From Pseudomonas sivasensis (GTDB lineage Bacteria > Pseudomonadota > Gammaproteobacteria > Pseudomonadales > Pseudomonadaceae), in contig NZ_JAAOWU010000003.1 in the NCBI RefSeq assembly GCF_013778505.1, positions 515,622 through 579,621 of the forward strand: a stretch of DNA of 64,000 nucleotides, read 5' to 3'. The notes beneath the pieces are model-generated. The model made no database searches. It had not been told where the DNA came from and saw nothing but the letters and a program-made list of their open reading frames with translations. The position numbers were made by a program, and so were the translations under genes. This document shows, piece after piece, positions 8,543 through 17,986 of this stretch (position 1 is the stretch's first letter; the number at the start of each line of letters is the position of its first letter).

Positions 8543-9469
8543 TTAGCGGTTAGCGTCGGCCAAGCCAGCCTCGATGAAGCGAACGGAGCTCTCCATAGCC
8601 TGCTGAGCTTCAGGCAGCATGGTGGCGTAGAAGTGCCAGGCGTGGAACATCGCTGGCCATACTTCCAGATTCACGCGAACGCGGTTATCAGCCAGGTGAG
8701 TTGCAAGGCGCATTGCATCACTCAACATCAGCTCGTTCTCGCCGATCTGCACCAAGATCGGTGGAAGACCGGTGACGTCCGCGAACACAGGTGAGGCCAG
8801 AGGATGATTGGCCAATGTGTCGCCTAGGAATGCTCTGGCGAGGATGTCCAAGACAGGCTTGGAGTTCAGAGGATCCAGGCCTTCACGGTTGCTCATGGAA
8901 GCACCGGTGTGTTCAAGGTTCGCCCATGGTGAGATGGAGGAGCCAACCGCAGGCAATGGAAGCCCTTTCGATTTAGCCGCGACCATGACGCTGACAACCA
9001 TTGCGCCGCCAGCCGACTCGCCAGAGAACGCAATTTTGTTAGCCGGGATTTTCTGCTCAAGCAACCATTCGTAAGCGCGCAATGTGTCGTCAATAGATGC
9101 TGGAAACTTGTGCTCAGGAGCGAGGCGGTAGTCCGGCATGTATACACGAGCACCGAGCATTTTCGCGTAGTTGCCGCCGATACCGTGGTAGCCGTCTGGA
9201 CGTCCTACAATGTACGCGCCGCCGTGGATGTACATCACGACCGCGTCCGTTTTGATCTCGTCCGGAGTAACCAATGTGCCGGGTACGCCACCCATGTCGA
9301 CTGCTTCGAATTTAACGCCAGCTGGCGCTGGATTTTGCGCGAGCATTTTTGCGTAAGAGTCGCGGATGTCACTCATTTTTGTGGTGGTATCGATTCCCTT
9401 AAGAACGGGTACCAGATCGCTAAGGCTATTGGCCCAGGTTTGGACGGCTGCTTGGACTTTGGTGTTCAT
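8543..9469 (-). CDS. Alpha/beta-hydrolase esterase (hormone-sensitive-lipase type)
   Basis: A 308-residue cytoplasmic carboxylesterase of the alpha/beta-hydrolase-3 family. The oxyanion-hole motif HGGAY is at residues 82-86 and the nucleophile motif GESAGG has Ser152. The acid region (VQIGENELMLSD) and the final histidine (MFHAWHF) are both present, so the enzyme looks complete. It is divergent from a LysR regulator across a 120-base gap, the usual layout for a regulator and its target. The substrate is unknown. Confidence 0.9.
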   Translation of the reverse strand: MNTKVQAAVQTWANSLSDLVPVLKGIDTTTKMSDIRDSYAKMLAQNPAPAGVKFEAVDMGGVPGTLVTPDEIKTDAVVMYIHGGAYIVGRPDGYHGIGGNYAKMLGARVYMPDYRLAPEHKFPASIDDTLRAYEWLLEQKIPANKIAFSGESAGGAMVVSVMVAAKSKGLPLPAVGSSISPWANLEHTGASMSNREGLDPLNSKPVLDILARAFLGDTLANHPLASPVFADVTGLPPILVQIGENELMLSDAMRLATHLADNRVRVNLEVWPAMFHAWHFYATMLPEAQQAMESSVRFIEAGLADANR

Positions 9470-9528
9470 AATGACCTCAATTGATCGTTGGGAGTTTATT
9501 AGCTAATTGAGATACTATGCTTAGTATT

Positions 9529-9545
9529 GGGGAATAGGGTTCCCC
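9529..9545. promoter_or_regulatory. Palindrome in the esterase/LysR divergent promoter
   Basis: GGGGAA-TAGGG-TTCCCC, perfect six-base arms, sits between the two divergent start codons (9469 and 9591). Position and symmetry fit an operator for the adjacent LysR protein. No T-N11-A box was assigned firmly. Confidence 0.5.
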
Positions 9546-9590
9546 ATAACAGGTGCTAAGCCGCCCGAGCGTTGAGACCACCGAGGCCGT

Positions 9591-10529
9591 ATGGAACTCC
9601 ATAATCTGAATGATATCGCCGCGTTTGTAAGCTCGGTAAACGCGGGAAGCTTCACTGCGGCGGCAAAGCAACTTGGCCTCACGCGCTCTGCGGTGGGGAA
9701 GTCGATAGTCAGGCTTGAGGCTCGTTTACAGATACGTCTACTGAATCGCACTACGCGTAGCTTGAGCATGACGGATGACGGCCAGGTTCTGTATGAGCGC
9801 TGCGTGGGCGTTCTTCAGGATCTGGATGACGTGGAGGATGCCCTTGCGTTTCGTCGTTCGACACCTAGTGGGCGACTTCGGATGAGTCTGCCGGTTGCGT
9901 TAGGGAGACTTCATGTCCTTCAGCACATTGAATGCTGTCTTAAGGACTGGCCCTCCTTGAGCGTGGATGTCACCTTTTCTGACAGGCTGGTCGACCTGAT
10001 TGACGAGGGATTTGATTTGGCCATGCGCATTGGCCCTCCCAAGGAGGACTCTCGGTTGCTCACGCGTACTGTGGCCTACCAACAAATGATTACCTGTGCT
10101 TCACCCAAATATTTGGCTGAGCATGCCGAGCCTAAAACGCCGGAGGATTTATCCGAGCACCAGTGCCTGCATTTCGTGAGCGGTGGGAGATTGCTTCCTT
10201 GGAATTTTCGCGTGAATGGTAGCGCTGTGTCCGTTACTCATGGTGGAAGGCTACAGATGGACAGTGCTGAGTCATTACACCAGTCAGCTGTAGCTGGCCT
10301 GGGCATCGCGACTCTTCCTTCCTACGTGGTGAACGACGATTTGAGGAGCGGCAAGCTTGTTCAATTGCTCGCTGGGTATGCAGAGGCCGCAGAGCCTATT
10401 CGGGTGATCTACCCTAGCAAGCGGCACCTATCTCCGAAAATTCGACTCTTTATCGATAAGCTCGTGGGGGCTTGGTCACCATGCCCACCGTGGGAACAGA
10501 ATTCTGTTGAAGGTATTCGCTTACCTTGA
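9591..10529 (+). CDS. LysR-family transcriptional regulator
   Basis: A 312-residue regulator. An N-terminal winged helix-turn-helix (FVSSVNAGSFTAAAKQLGLT ... VGKSIVRLEARLQIRLLNR, residues 12-55) is followed by a periplasmic-binding-like effector domain (about 90-295). It belongs to the CrgA/AaeR-like subgroup by overall look (SGRLRMSLPVALGR). It is transcribed away from the esterase gene and probably controls it. The pair separates two parts of a cassette that are adjacent in the second copy (17626-18424). Confidence 0.92.
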   Translation: MELHNLNDIAAFVSSVNAGSFTAAAKQLGLTRSAVGKSIVRLEARLQIRLLNRTTRSLSMTDDGQVLYERCVGVLQDLDDVEDALAFRRSTPSGRLRMSLPVALGRLHVLQHIECCLKDWPSLSVDVTFSDRLVDLIDEGFDLAMRIGPPKEDSRLLTRTVAYQQMITCASPKYLAEHAEPKTPEDLSEHQCLHFVSGGRLLPWNFRVNGSAVSVTHGGRLQMDSAESLHQSAVAGLGIATLPSYVVNDDLRSGKLVQLLAGYAEAAEPIRVIYPSKRHLSPKIRLFIDKLVGAWSPCPPWEQNSVEGIRLP

Positions 10530-10691
10530 CCCCTGAGCGAGGCCCAGGCAGCTAGCTGAGAATTCACGAGCCTCATCAACTTTGAACTAATCATAACGCC
10601 CATGCCCTTAACACTGTGCTGATCGGCACCATTGACACGCGACTGACTTCCTCCATTTAAGGCGTTATGAGCGTTCGCGCGATTCACATGG

Positions 10692-11129
10692 CTATAGAGC
10701 CAGGCGAGCTTTCAAGCTGGCGACTTCCGCTTCAAGTTCACGCACGCGTTCGCTGGCCTCAAATTCGACGCTGACGTCCTTCTGGATGCCGATGTAATAG
10801 GTGAGCTGATCCGCCTCGTTAAAAACCGGAGTAATCGACAGCTCATTCCAGAAGGCACTACCGTCCTTACGATAGTTGCGAATGATTTGCCGGCAGGGCT
10901 CATGCATCTTTATCGCCTCTCGGATAACAGCCAAGCCCGTTTGGTCTCGGTCATCACCCTGCAGGAAGCGGCAGTCCTGATAAAGAATTTCGTCAACGCT
11001 GTATCCCGTCAGGCGCTGGAAGGCAGGGTTAGCGTAGATCAGGATGTTTTCATCGCCTTCCTGCTCCGCAATTACAATGCCATCATTGGAGGTTTCAACC
11101 ATCAATTTCAGCAGTTCTGCGTCGATCAT
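10692..11129 (-). CDS. Short LOV blue-light photoreceptor (copy 1)
   Basis: A 145-residue protein made of a single LOV (PAS) domain and a short C-terminal helix (ASERVRELEAEVASLKARLAL). The flavin-adduct motif is QDCRFLQGDDRDQ with the reactive Cys at residue 53, the same position as in the P. putida short LOV protein PpSB1-LOV, which it closely resembles (YRKDGSAFWNELSITP, YYIGIQKDVS). It should bind FMN and form a cysteinyl adduct under blue light. There is no output domain, so it probably signals by dimer rearrangement. A near-identical paralogue lies at 17987-18424. Confidence 0.92.
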   Translation of the reverse strand: MIDAELLKLMVETSNDGIVIAEQEGDENILIYANPAFQRLTGYSVDEILYQDCRFLQGDDRDQTGLAVIREAIKMHEPCRQIIRNYRKDGSAFWNELSITPVFNEADQLTYYIGIQKDVSVEFEASERVRELEAEVASLKARLAL

Positions 11130-11366
11130 TTTCAGAGCTCGGTGAATTTCACATCATTCTAGGACAACGTGGGGGTTATGAGCGTTTTCGAGATCATTTG
11201 AAAATATCTATATGACTTACCAAGGTATTGCCAACGACCCGATGCGCTCTTCACATGAATTACAAATCTCATCATCGACCCACTGCTGCACAAGAGCGCA
11301 GTGAAATGGTGGAGGGGGACAGTAATAAACCAGTCAGCGGCTGCAGATTCAATCTTAATTACCTGC

Positions 11367-11654
11367 CTACCAAGGAAGGCTTTCTCCGTTATAAGAGAAG
11401 AAATTACCACTGTCGGTAGGCTCTAATCGGTCGATAAGCGATAGTAGTTCACAGGCGGCCACCTGTGCCGGCTTGGCGGCAGATACACCCCGAAAGTGTT
11501 GCGACAGTGCTGATACAACTGTACCCGGGTGAAGGCTCAGCAGTCGGCTCTGAGGTCGAGTTCTTGCCAGCTCGATGGCCGCCATTTTAATTAGCATGTT
11601 CAGTGCTGCCTTGGAGGCACGATAGACGTACCACGCTAATGAACGCAGCTTGTG
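11367..11654 (-). pseudogene. C-terminal fragment of a short-chain dehydrogenase
   Basis: Minus-strand translation gives WYVYRASKAALNMLIKMA, the YxxxK active-site region of an SDR, and ends FFSYNGESLPW like CsgA-type SDRs. In-frame stop codons precede it and the nucleotide-binding N-terminal half is missing. Only about 90 codons of a ~230-codon gene remain, so it is a truncated remnant. Confidence 0.75.
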
Positions 11655-12061
11655 TTAGGGCTCGGGACACAGCCGGCGTCTGGTAATTTGCAAATTGGAG
11701 TTATTAAGGACGCCAGCTTACCGAGGCCACCGCGCGGCTAGAGCGCAGGCGTTCGGGTATCACGCCTTGCCTGACTAAACCAGCTGCCAGCTATGCGGCA
11801 GCAAATGACTGATTTCACTCGCCCGCTGTGCCGCTAGCGCGCATGAGAACGTCCTTCATACAGGCGTAAGGATCATGCCTATCTAGCCGTGCAAACTGGA
11901 TCCAGCGCATGATCGCTTTCGCACGTTTTCCGCTGCGTAAAGACCATGCGAAAAGTCCATGTTAGCGGTCAAGAGAGTCGTCCGCAGCGCTGAAGACAAT
12001 ACCCGCGACTGAGATTGCTGCATACGCGGTATCAGACGGCCAAATTATCTTGCAGGTGATT
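11655..12061. other. Stretch without recognisable genes
   Basis: About 400 bases between the SDR fragment and the second diguanylate cyclase. No open frame with coding character was seen and no repeat was recognised. It presumably holds the promoter of the downstream gene. Confidence 0.4.
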
Positions 12062-13627
12062 ATGAATCCAGCACCATCAAGCAGTACCACAAGTAAGTCT
12101 TTCATGGGTGTTTCATTTTATCTGGCACTGATATTGACCACCGTGATGGTGTCGGTTTCGCTGTACGACCAGGCCCTGACCAACGGTTACGCAGAACTGG
12201 CAGTGGTTATTCAAGCGCTTATTCTGGGCGTGCTTTTTTTCTCAACACGCCGCCAGCAAAAGCAGTCAAAGATGCAGCTGAATGAATTGGTTGAGAGGAA
12301 AAAACAGATCGGCTCTTTGAACGAGCGCCTCACTAATCTGATAAATGCCGCGACGCAGGTGGCTGTCATCACAACCGACTCGCAAGGCCAAATAAAGCTT
12401 TTCAGTCAGGGGGCGGAGGCATTGTTTGGCTTCACACGTGAGGAAATGTTAGGGCGAAATAACGTCGAAATGCTCTATATCAAGGAAGACATAGATAGCC
12501 GTCGTGCCTCCTGCGTCCCGGCGTTTCAGGCGTTGACCGACAAGCAACTGATCGGCCAGCTCGCTTTTGATGACACAGGATCAAAAAAAGCCATGGAGTG
12601 GCGGTATCAGCGTAAAGACGGTACCCAATTCACGGGCGAACTGCGCCACGCTCGGTTCAGCGACCCCCTGAGCAACGAGGTCGAACACATCAGCGTGATT
12701 ATTGACATCAGCGAGCGTATCGAACTGCTCGACCGGATAAATGAAAGCAAAGCAATGTTGACGCAGCTGACCCAGCGTATCCCCAACGTACTGTACCAAT
12801 ACCACTTGCTGGCACCTGGCAACGGCTTCTTTACATTTTGCAGTGATAGCATAGAAGAGATTTTGGAGCTAAAAGCCGAAGCGGTCGTAGGTGCGAATTT
12901 CAACGATAACCCACTCTTCGAGCGCATTCATCCCGACGATCTCCCATTGATTAGACTGGCGACCGCGAGGTCGGCAGAAACCGGCGTGGGGTGGACAGAG
13001 GATTTTCGGATGTTACTGCCCGTCAAAGGTTTGCGCTGGTTTCGGGTAGCGTCCTACGCTGAGCGCCAGTCGGATCAAACATGCGTCTGGTATGGCTCTT
13101 TCAGTGACATTACCGTACTCAAGGATCGCGAAGAAAAACTGCGAAACCAGGCTGTCACCGATGAATTGACCGGCATCTATAATCGCCGCTATTTCATGAG
13201 TTCGCTGGAGCAATTGGTGCAACACGGTAAAAGGTACACTGTAGGTTTTTCGCTGATCATGCTCGATCTCGATCACTTCAAATCCATCAATGACCGGTTC
13301 GGCCATGAGGTGGGTGACACGGTGCTGAAGCAAACGTGCAAAGTCATCCGCAAGCGCTTACGCGCCAGTGATGTGTTTTGCCGAATAGGCGGGGAGGAGC
13401 TGGCTATCCTTTGCCCACTCACTTCGTTGGAAAACGCCGAAGAATTGGCCAACCTGCTTTGCCACCTCCTCGCCAATCATGAAGTCGACGTCGCAGGCAG
13501 CGTCACAGCAAGCTTCGGTGTCGCGACCTGGACAGCCGACCTTAGCACCGAAGAGTTGCTGCGCCGCGCTGATCAGGCCAGTTACAACGCAAAAAACATG
13601 GGCCGTAATCGAGTTGTCACGGCTTAG
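12062..13627 (+). CDS. PAS-PAS-GGDEF diguanylate cyclase
   Basis: A 521-residue membrane-associated enzyme for cyclic di-GMP synthesis. Two hydrophobic segments lie in the first ~65 residues. A coiled coil leads to a PAS domain (about 90-215), a second PAS with a PAC-like end (about 225-355), then the GGDEF domain (DELTGIYNRRYF, GGEEL at 443-447) with I-site RASD. All catalytic features are present. The ATG at 12062 follows AGGTG closely; an upstream TTG at 12050 is also in frame. Confidence 0.92.
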   Translation: MNPAPSSSTTSKSFMGVSFYLALILTTVMVSVSLYDQALTNGYAELAVVIQALILGVLFFSTRRQQKQSKMQLNELVERKKQIGSLNERLTNLINAATQVAVITTDSQGQIKLFSQGAEALFGFTREEMLGRNNVEMLYIKEDIDSRRASCVPAFQALTDKQLIGQLAFDDTGSKKAMEWRYQRKDGTQFTGELRHARFSDPLSNEVEHISVIIDISERIELLDRINESKAMLTQLTQRIPNVLYQYHLLAPGNGFFTFCSDSIEEILELKAEAVVGANFNDNPLFERIHPDDLPLIRLATARSAETGVGWTEDFRMLLPVKGLRWFRVASYAERQSDQTCVWYGSFSDITVLKDREEKLRNQAVTDELTGIYNRRYFMSSLEQLVQHGKRYTVGFSLIMLDLDHFKSINDRFGHEVGDTVLKQTCKVIRKRLRASDVFCRIGGEELAILCPLTSLENAEELANLLCHLLANHEVDVAGSVTASFGVATWTADLSTEELLRRADQASYNAKNMGRNRVVTA

Positions 13628-14027
13628 AACTGTTGATCCGTCCGTTTATTAGGCGCCTGGATATCACGCGATTGCTAATGAGACACTTTGACGAAAGTTG
13701 TGCGGTGCTGATTGCACCTGGTGCTTCAAAAATAGAGTTGATCGGTAAGCGTGCGACGAACACACCTTCAGAATCCTCCAATCAAAGTACAGCGTCATAG
13801 ACCAATTCGTTTTCTTGTACGCGGATTGCACGACTGTATGACTCTTTTACAAGATATGCTGAAATAAACAGACTGACAATAGGCACTATTCTGTAGATGC
13901 GCGAGGTACTCTCACTGCCAGCTTCGTAAAAGGATCGTCTATCTCTTCGGCATCGGGCTTCGAGAGCATGAGCTATACGAAGGCGTTCACGAGATTGCAA
14001 TGTGTGTAGAACCCAGGGCGATTCAGT
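13628..14027. other. Stretch without convincing genes
   Basis: About 400 bases between the cyclase stop and the end of the DUF190 gene. One 72-codon minus-strand frame (13782-14000) has no ribosome binding site and no protein-like pattern. Nothing else was recognised. Confidence 0.4.
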
Positions 14028-14381
14028 TCATAGCTCCGAAGTTTTGGAAGGGGCTGCGCTGGAAGGCGTTTTTCCAAGAGTGCCCATCTCGATTGGCGTC
14101 TTAGTGAAAAACACCGATATTTCCTCGGAGTCCAGTCGTGTGAATAACCGTTCTGCCTCATCTTCCGTGATTGCCAAGCGAATCTCCGTGGGTTGATCCG
14201 CCAGCTCAAAAAAGTGTGATGAATGCAGTTTTCCTGTGTGCCCAAACCCTTCGATTCCGGTGCAGAGCGTGGCGCCTCGCAACCCCATTTCTTTAGCCAC
14301 GTCGACGATCCATTCGCCTAGCATCTTTCCCTGATAACGACGGTTTTGTTGGGTGAAGAAAACGATCATATAGCCTTTCAT
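14028..14381 (-). CDS. DUF190 family protein (PII-like fold)
   Basis: A 117-residue protein matching DUF190: MKGYMIVFFTQQNRRYQGK, then RGATLCTGIEGFGHTGKLHSSHFFELADQPTEI in two blocks. The family has a ferredoxin/PII-like fold and is often encoded with the fluoride channel CrcB. Here it stands alone with no transporter nearby. The start at 14381 has GAGGAGAT six bases upstream, better than the longer frame to 14405. Its role in this context is unknown. Confidence 0.82.
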   Translation of the reverse strand: MKGYMIVFFTQQNRRYQGKMLGEWIVDVAKEMGLRGATLCTGIEGFGHTGKLHSSHFFELADQPTEIRLAITEDEAERLFTRLDSEEISVFFTKTPIEMGTLGKTPSSAAPSKTSEL

Positions 14382-14661
14382 TTCTATCTCCTCAGCGAGT
14401 ACCAATCATTTGGTAGGACAGAAGCCCGGCAGCGGTCATTGCTAACGAGCCTAAGACATGCAACGAAATTGAGCCGAGCGCGCAAACGTGAGCATAGATC
14501 CAGCACTACAGCCAAGTAATGCTCTTTCCCCTGGGCCTAGATGTAGGTGATGTCTCCGCACCGTCCCTGGCTGTATGCCGGAACAGCGAACTCCCGAAGA
14601 TGTTCGAGATAGCTGATCAGAAATGCCCTATTCAACTCACAAGGGCGACTGCGGAAACTGC
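14382..14661. other. Intergenic stretch before the palindrome
   Basis: About 280 bases separate the divergent DUF190 gene from the palindrome at 14662. No coding frame or repeat was recognised. Confidence 0.35.
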
Positions 14662-14698
14662 ACACCGCCATGATAGCTATACGCTATCATGGCGGTGT
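14662..14698. repeat. Perfect 16-bp inverted repeat
   Basis: The arm ACACCGCCATGATAGC and its exact complement are separated by five bases (TATAC). It sits about 125 bases upstream of the chemoreceptor gene. It is too long and symmetrical for chance. It lacks a good T-run, so a terminator is less likely than an operator or recombination site. Confidence 0.6.
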
Positions 14699-14824
14699 TT
14701 ATTGCTAACTGGATGACCTTCCTATGTCGAGGTATGGTCAAGGCATCAGCGTGATGGGCTGTTATCACCGCTCGCGTCTTCCAAATCAACAGAGGCCTAT
14801 ACAGGTCATATTTTCGAGCTCGCC

Positions 14825-16465
14825 ATGAAGAAACCGCTTACGTTGGCCACACGCATAGGGCTTAGTTTCGCAGCCATCCTGGTGTTGCTCATATTGATAA
14901 CCGCCATCGGCATTCACCGCGTTGCATTCATTGATTCCACCTTGGGCGACGTCAGCGAAAATGCTGCAAAGGTGCAGCGCTATGCGATCAACTTCCGAGG
15001 CAGTGTTCATAACCGAGCCATCGCTATTCGGGATGCTGTGCTGGTGACGACTGATACGGATTTGGCAAAACACTTATCGGAGGTCACAGCCCTGGAAAAT
15101 GCCTACTCCGACTCGGCGGTTCCCATGGATCAGTTGTTCAAGGGCGCAAGGGTAACAGGGGAGGAGGTTCGATTACTGAGCGCTATCAAGGACATCGAAC
15201 AACAAACCCTTAACTCCACCAGGGCGGTAATCTCCCTGCGCCAAGCGGGTGACATACCTGGCGCTCAGGCGCTGCTGATGCGTCAAACGTCGTTGGATTA
15301 CAGTGAGTGGCTGAAACGCGTCAACGCACTGATCGACTACGAGGAAGCATCAATCAAGGCAAAGCTGGGTGCAGTGCAGGCAACCGCCAGCCAGTTCAGT
15401 ACGCTGATGCTTATCGCGACAGGTATTGCTTTGCTGCTGAGCGTAACGTTGACGTCTATAATTATTCGTTTCGTTAAATCCACGCTGGGTGCGGAGCCCA
15501 CTGATGTTGCATTAGCCATCGAGCGATTGGCAGCGGGTGATCTGAATCAGAAGATTTCCACAGATTATCCCAGCAGTGTGATGGGCGTCCTGAAAAACGC
15601 GCTAGGCCATCTCGGAGAGACTATTCAGCAAGTACGTAAGGCGGCCCAAGAGGTCGATCACTCGTCCACACAGTTGTCTGCCGCATCATCGGCTAACAAT
15701 GAGCAGACCAGCTTACAAACCCGCGAAGCCGAGAAGGTGGCCGCCGCCATGATGCAAATGGCGGCGACGGTTAATGAAGTGTCTGGATATGCAGCGCAGG
15801 CAGCTGACGCCTCCCGATTGGCTGATACTGAAGTGGAAGGTGGGAATAAACTGGTTGCAAGCACCACGCTTGCTATTGAACAGCTCGCACTAACTCTCGA
15901 ACAAACCACTGCTACCGTGAACCAGGTGTCCAAACACAGTGAAAATATCGCGTCAGTGATCGACGTGATCAACGCTATCGCCTCGCAAACCAATTTGCTT
16001 GCCTTGAACGCTGCCATTGAAGCAGCGAGAGCGGGGGAACACGGGCGTGGGTTTGCGGTGGTGGCTGACGAAGTACGATCTTTAGCCAATCGTACACACC
16101 AGTCGACCGAAGAAATTCGGGAGATGATCAGTACGCTGCAATTGGGTACCGAAACGGCATCCCAAACTATGCGCGACAGTTGCGAGCGAGCAAGCCAAAC
16201 TGTCACACAAACGCGCAGTGCGCAGAATGCATTGGCAAGGATCAGCGAGCAGGTTGCCGCAATAAGTCATATGAACGCCCAAATCGCGAGCGCGTCCGTA
16301 CAGCAGAGTAGCGTGACCGATGAGGTCTCTGAAAATATCAACCGCATTCATAGCTCGACTGTTGAATCTGCCAACGGCGCGCGCCAAGTGGCGGCAGCTA
16401 GCATCGAGCTATCAGGTCTGGCGGATCGCCTTACGGCTAAAGTGGCGTTCTTCTCTGCGGCTTAG
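14825..16465 (+). CDS. Methyl-accepting chemotaxis protein
   Basis: A 546-residue transmembrane chemoreceptor. TM1 is at about residues 12-34; a four-helix-bundle periplasmic sensor (about 35-190, with [16 protein letters not shown]) follows, then TM2 (about 192-213) and a HAMP region. The cytoplasmic signalling domain has the conserved hairpin tip ([20 protein letters not shown], then [13 protein letters not shown]). It should couple a ligand signal to CheA/CheW. No C-terminal CheR-binding pentapeptide is seen. It is a single gene with no chemotaxis partners nearby; the ligand is unknown. Confidence 0.93.
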   Translation: MKKPLTLATRIGLSFAAILVLLILITAIGIHRVAFIDSTLGDVSENAAKVQRYAINFRGSVHNRAIAIRDAVLVTTDTDLAKHLSEVTALENAYSDSAVPMDQLFKGARVTGEEVRLLSAIKDIEQQTLNSTRAVISLRQAGDIPGAQALLMRQTSLDYSEWLKRVNALIDYEEASIKAKLGAVQATASQFSTLMLIATGIALLLSVTLTSIIIRFVKSTLGAEPTDVALAIERLAAGDLNQKISTDYPSSVMGVLKNALGHLGETIQQVRKAAQEVDHSSTQLSAASSANNEQTSLQTREAEKVAAAMMQMAATVNEVSGYAAQAADASRLADTEVEGGNKLVASTTLAIEQLALTLEQTTATVNQVSKHSENIASVIDVINAIASQTNLLALNAAIEAARAGEHGRGFAVVADEVRSLANRTHQSTEEIREMISTLQLGTETASQTMRDSCERASQTVTQTRSAQNALARISEQVAAISHMNAQIASASVQQSSVTDEVSENINRIHSSTVESANGARQVAAASIELSGLADRLTAKVAFFSAA

Positions 16466-16561
16466 TGGGTTCAGGGCAGCGTTCCACTGCCACACTGAGG
16501 TTTATGCGCGACTGCTGGGCCACTCAGAAGGATGCTTCGACAAGCAGTAATAAATATTCCA

Positions 16562-17095
16562 TCTAACGCCATAGCGTTTGTTTCCCCCGGAGGTAATGCA
16601 ATATCTACCGTCCCTTGGCCCTACACATACGGTGCCGGACGAACAAAGGCAGGAGGATCCATAAGGCGGCTGACGTGGGATAGGCAGCAGAGCAGGTTTC
16701 GGCTAATGGACTGGTTCCGGATTGGAAGTTGCGTAGCAGCTCGCTCCGCCAAAAAAGGCTTTTGGACGATAGCCATTTGGCTGGCTGGGCGTCCATGCAA
16801 ATGCGAACCCAGCCATTTTTCTTTTCGAATACTTGTACCCTGTCGCCGCGCTTCAGGGGCGAGATAACCTTCCCTCCCGGCTGGCTCCGCACGTTCGGCT
16901 TCTCCGCGCTTGCGATCTACTGGAGGGATTTGTGCTGGCGGGGCTACGGGTAATGGAGCAGAAGCTAACGTGTTCGGCGTGGTCTGTTGGCTAAGCGGTG
17001 CTGTAGCCTGGAGCGTGTCTTTTTTCCCTATGACCCAGAGGGCGGCGAACAGAATGAGGAGCGGGATAAACCATGACTGAGATTTTTAAGCAAAT
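16562..17095 (-). pseudogene. Decayed second copy of the SH3b protein gene
   Basis: Fragments in different minus-strand frames match the intact gene at 7097-7645: SWFIPLLILFAALWVIGKKDT near 17060, SQPGGKVISPLKRGDRVQVF near 16865, GASCYATSNPEP near 16740, and CLCSSGTVCVGPRDGRY near 16630. At least two frameshifts separate them, a TAA interrupts the start region, and the original stop codon is lost. It is not translatable as one protein. Confidence 0.88.
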
Positions 17096-17153
17096 CCATT
17101 GCGCTCGTTGAGCTCGCCCCAGGGCGGCTTTTTTCCATAGTGCGGTAGTGTCG

Positions 17154-17629
17154 CTACTGCGAGCTTAGCCAAACCTTAAATTTGTGCAGCCTGCCAACCT
17201 TGAAGAGCTGGGGCTTTGCCGCTTCCAGTATCTCGAGTAGTCGTTGTTTCTCTGATGGGGATGGGAACCACTCATTAATCACAACATTGCTGTGCTCGGA
17301 CTCGCTCAGTGTCCACTTCGCGATCATGTCGGAGGTGGCTCGATAGTGATCCGCCATGTAAAGCTGCCGACCTTCTACAGACCAGCCAAGCCTCGCAATA
17401 TGCTCAGTGACGTCGACGATGCCTTCGTCGCTGAAAAACTGGTAGTGTCAGGATAGTGGATGCCCGCCAGCGACACCTTGACGACCCTAGCCTCTCGATC
17501 AAAGTACGACAAGAAATGCCACCCACCTGTAGTGCTTCCAGCGTGCGGAAAGTTGATCGCAGCCTTGCCAGTGATGTAGTGCGTGCGGGAAACGCGTTTG
17601 AGATAAAAATCGAAAAGCGGCTGGGTCAT
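17154..17629 (-). pseudogene. Frameshifted copy of the 158-residue family gene
   Basis: The N-terminal part (MTQPLFDFYLKRVSR ... KVSLAGIHYPDTTSF) and the C-terminal part (MADHYRATSDMIAKW ... FKVWLSSQ) match the gene at 7696-8172 but lie in different frames. Alignment with the other two copies shows a single missing base near 17435. The upstream partner gene (17626-17835) is still intact and overlaps the start codon as ATGA. Confidence 0.88.
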
Positions 17630-17835
17630 GGGAGCTTTTTGAGCCGGGCTAGACCTTGCTTGATGTGGCCAGAGTTCTCGCCGATTGTCTCGAGGGCACC
17701 TCGGACATTATTCCCAACATCTGCATGACCGTGAGCTTCGACGTGGAGTGTCAACTCCATCAGGGCTGCCTCTAGGGAAAGCTGGTTTTCGTACATTCTT
17801 TCCAAGATGTCTGAGAGAGAGTATTCACCGTGCAT
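17626..17835 (-). CDS. Small unknown helical protein, second copy
   Basis: A 69-residue paralogue of the protein at 8153-8377 (EYSLSDILERMYENQLSLEA ... GDVG-like NNVRGALETIGENSGHIKQG). The ATG at 17835 has AAGGAG upstream. Its stop overlaps the start of the frameshifted partner gene, so this copy now stands without a functional partner. Function is unknown. Confidence 0.68.
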   Translation of the reverse strand: MHGEYSLSDILERMYENQLSLEAALMELTLHVEAHGHADVGNNVRGALETIGENSGHIKQGLARLKKLP

Positions 17836-17986
17836 TTTTCAACTCCTTGTTGGGGAAACGACAGAATAGCAGGAGGAGAAAGCGATATTGCAATGAGCTC
17901 TTCGCACTCGCTTTCAGCGGAGTCGTTGACACGCCAACTGACTTTCTCCATTTAAGGCGCTATCAGCGTTCGCGTGATTCACATGG

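Noticed and set aside
13782..14000. 72-codon minus-strand frame
   Set aside because: No ribosome binding site and amino-acid make-up unlike a folded protein.
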